A stretch of 16,862 nucleotides of DNA, from contig DASTQX010000158.1 in NCBI GenBank assembly GCA_035761505.1, positions 1-16,862 of the forward strand. Direction: 5' to 3'. Source of the stretch: JAIVJM01 sp035761505. Its GTDB lineage: Bacteria; Acidobacteriota; Blastocatellia; Pyrinomonadales; Pyrinomonadaceae. This document shows positions 15,319 through 16,862 of this stretch, piece after piece; the stretch's first letter is position 1; every line of letters begins with the position of its first letter. The position numbers were made by a program, and so were the translations under genes. Below the pieces are notes generated by a model, which did not search any database, was not told the origin of the DNA, and worked only from the letters and a program-made list of their open reading frames with translations.

Positions 15319-16862
15319 TCACCCTTCCGCGTGCCCGTTCGTGTAGAGCGCCGCGCTCCATCCTTCGAGACGGAGGCTCGCGCCCGTTCCTTCTTCGACC
15401 TCAAGAACGTCCGGCGGCGCGGATGCGCTCGCGCTCCCGCCGTACTCCGCCGCCCCCGTCCAGAGCGAGAGCCGCCAACTTCCCGCGCGCGTCGTCGCGG
15501 TTATCTCCTGCGGCGCGTCCGAGAGGTTGCAGATGATGAGAGCCGCCATCCCGCCCTCGTCCCCGCGCTCGACGACGAGCCACCGACGCGCTTCATCGAA
15601 CGCGGCGCGCGTCCGCGTCTTGTCGCAGTTCGAGAGGCAAGCGAGACGCCTGCGCGTCGCAATCAACTCTTGATAGAAGCGGAAGATTTCGGCGTGGGGC
15701 GACTCCTTCATCTTCGACCAGACGAGCTTCGAGTGCTCGAACGTCGAAGGGTCTTGCGGGTCGGCGAAGCCGCCGAGCGCCGAAGCCGTCTCGCCCTCAT
15801 CCTTGACGAAGGAGGCGTACTCCGCCCTCCGGCCTTCGCGCACGGCGCGGCCCAGAGCCTCGTCGGTGTGGCTCGTGAAGTAGAGGAAGGGCGCGGTCTC
15901 TCCCCACTCCTGACCCATGAAGAGCATCGGGACGTTCGGCGCGCAGAGCAAGAGCAGCGCGGCGGCGAGCTTCTGCTGTTCGAGCGTCAAGAGACTGGCG
16001 AGGCGGTCGCCCCAGTAGCCGTTGGCAATCTGGTCGTGATTCTGGACGCAGACGACGAACTGCTCGCCGGGCCTCTCGACGGAAGAGTTGCCGTGCCGCT
16101 TGCGCCGGAACGCGGAGCGGCGACCGTCATAGACGAAGCCCTCTTCGATGGCTTTGGCGAGGTCGGCCAACTGGCCGAAGTCCGCGAAGTAGCCGCGCTC
16201 GTTCTTCGTCAGGAGCGCGTGGAGCGCGTGATGAAAGTCGTCGCTCCACTGCGTGTCCAGCCCGAAGCCGCCCTCTCCGGCGGGCTTGATGACGCGCACG
16301 TCGTTCAAGTCGCTCTCGGCAATCGTCCACGCGAGCCGACCGAGTTTCTCCGCCTGCGCGCGGAACTCGGCGGCGAGTTCTGCGAGCAGGTGTCGCGGGC
16401 TCGCGTCAACGATGCGGTGAACGGCGTCGAGGCGGAGGCCGTCAACGTGAAACTCGGTCAGCCAGTAGAGCGCGTTCTCGACGAAGTGGCGGCGCACGCC
16501 GTCGGATTCCGCGTCGTCGAAGTTGAGCGCGTCGCCCCACGGCGTCCGGTAGTTGTGGGTAAAGATCGGCGCGTACTCGCCGAGGTAGTTGCCTTCGGGG
16601 CCGAGGTGGTTATAGACGACATCGAGCACGACGGCCAAGCCTTCACGGTGGCACGCGTCGACGAGCCGCTTCAACCCTTCGGGGCCGCCATAGGTTGATT
16701 GCGGCGCGTAGAGGTGCGAGCCGTCGTAGCCCCAGTTGCGCCCGCCGGGGAACTCCGCCACCGGCATCAGCTCGACGGCGTTGACGCCGAGAGTTTTGAG
16801 GTGCGCGAGCTTCGGCATCACCGCGTCGAAAGTGCCTTCGGGCGTGAACGTCCCGACGTGCA
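15319..16862 (-). CDS. treZ: Malto-oligosyltrehalose trehalohydrolase, 5' end beyond the window
   Basis: The last 513 residues of TreZ (GH13, EC 3.2.1.141), which cleaves maltooligosyltrehalose to trehalose and a shorter malto-oligosaccharide. The first complete codon starts at 16860 and reads HVGTFTPEGTFDA, the usual start of the catalytic barrel; roughly 90-100 N-terminal residues (CBM48 domain) are missing off the edge. Counting from that His: nucleophile Asp145 in VDGLRLDAVHRIVDAS, acid/base Glu182 in WTIAESDLND, Asp276 in CVQNHDQIANGYWGDR. LDVVYNHLGPEGNYLGEYAP is also diagnostic. The C-terminal beta domain (AALIICNLSD to SAALYTNG) is complete. It is followed after 8 bases by glgX, so the two are co-transcribed. 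The pathway partner TreY is not visible and may lie upstream. Confidence 0.96.
   Translation of the reverse strand, partial: HVGTFTPEGTFDAVMPKLAHLKTLGVNAVELMPVAEFPGGRNWGYDGSHLYAPQSTYGGPEGLKRLVDACHREGLAVVLDVVYNHLGPEGNYLGEYAPIFTHNYRTPWGDALNFDDAESDGVRRHFVENALYWLTEFHVDGLRLDAVHRIVDASPRHLLAELAAEFRAQAEKLGRLAWTIAESDLNDVRVIKPAGEGGFGLDTQWSDDFHHALHALLTKNERGYFADFGQLADLAKAIEEGFVYDGRRSAFRRKRHGNSSVERPGEQFVVCVQNHDQIANGYWGDRLASLLTLEQQKLAAALLLLCAPNVPMLFMGQEWGETAPFLYFTSHTDEALGRAVREGRRAEYASFVKDEGETASALGGFADPQDPSTFEHSKLVWSKMKESPHAEIFRFYQELIATRRRLACLSNCDKTRTRAAFDEARRWLVVERGDEGGMAALIICNLSDAPQEITATTRAGSWRLSLWTGAAEYGGSASASAPPDVLEVEEGTGASLRLEGWSAALYTNGHAEG

Noticed and set aside
15311..15361. Upstream start for glgX overlapping treZ
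   Set aside because: The extra 17 residues are not GlgX-like and the ATG at 15310 fits the family start and the operon spacing.

Overview
The window is a high-GC bacterial chromosomal segment (strong G/C preference at codon third positions) with nine recognisable protein-coding genes plus one unrecognised gene cut by the left edge. The best lineage guess is Acidobacteriota, possibly Blastocatellia. This rests on a secreted protein ending in a TIGR03437-like (Solibacter paralogous family) domain and a FecR protein with aromatic YxWxP-type (DUF6600-like) repeats and a long disordered tail. It is an inference from protein families, not a marker-gene assignment. No tRNA, rRNA, CRISPR array, transposase or integrase is visible.

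Layout. 1-667 (minus): 5' part of an exported protein of unknown function. 668-1112: gene-free divergent spacer. 1113-2800 (plus): an aldo/keto reductase overlapping by 4 bases a secreted VanX-family D-Ala-D-Ala dipeptidase. 3040-5286 (plus): large exported FecR-domain protein with a W/Y-rich repeat region and a proline-rich tail, ending in a hairpin that includes its stop codon. 5429-7510 (plus): secreted propeller-like protein with Asp-rich, possibly calcium-binding loops and a C-terminal TIGR03437-like domain, ending in two hairpins. 7630-8751 (plus): fold-type III PLP enzyme of the D-serine dehydratase/D-threonine aldolase family. 8769-11393 (minus): HrpB-type DEAH helicase, convergent with the previous gene. 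11583-13106 (plus): malQ, divergent from hrpB. 13148-15310 and 15319-16862 (minus): glgX preceded by treZ, an operon convergent with malQ; treZ is cut by the right edge.

How they work together. The right third is an alpha-glucan/trehalose module: GlgX debranches glycogen, MalQ redistributes malto-oligosaccharides, and TreZ releases trehalose from maltooligosyltrehalose. The partner TreY is not in the window and may lie beyond the right edge. The left half is mainly cell-envelope or secreted proteins: four of its genes begin with signal peptides. A secreted D-Ala-D-Ala dipeptidase and a D-amino-acid PLP enzyme could both touch D-amino-acid turnover, but they are not adjacent and this link is speculative.

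I see no clear new defence or mobile system. The most unusual items are the cluster of inverted repeats inside the coding sequence for a very basic linker (5573-5661), the three-part FecR protein, and the hairpins next to stop codons that lack good U-tracts.
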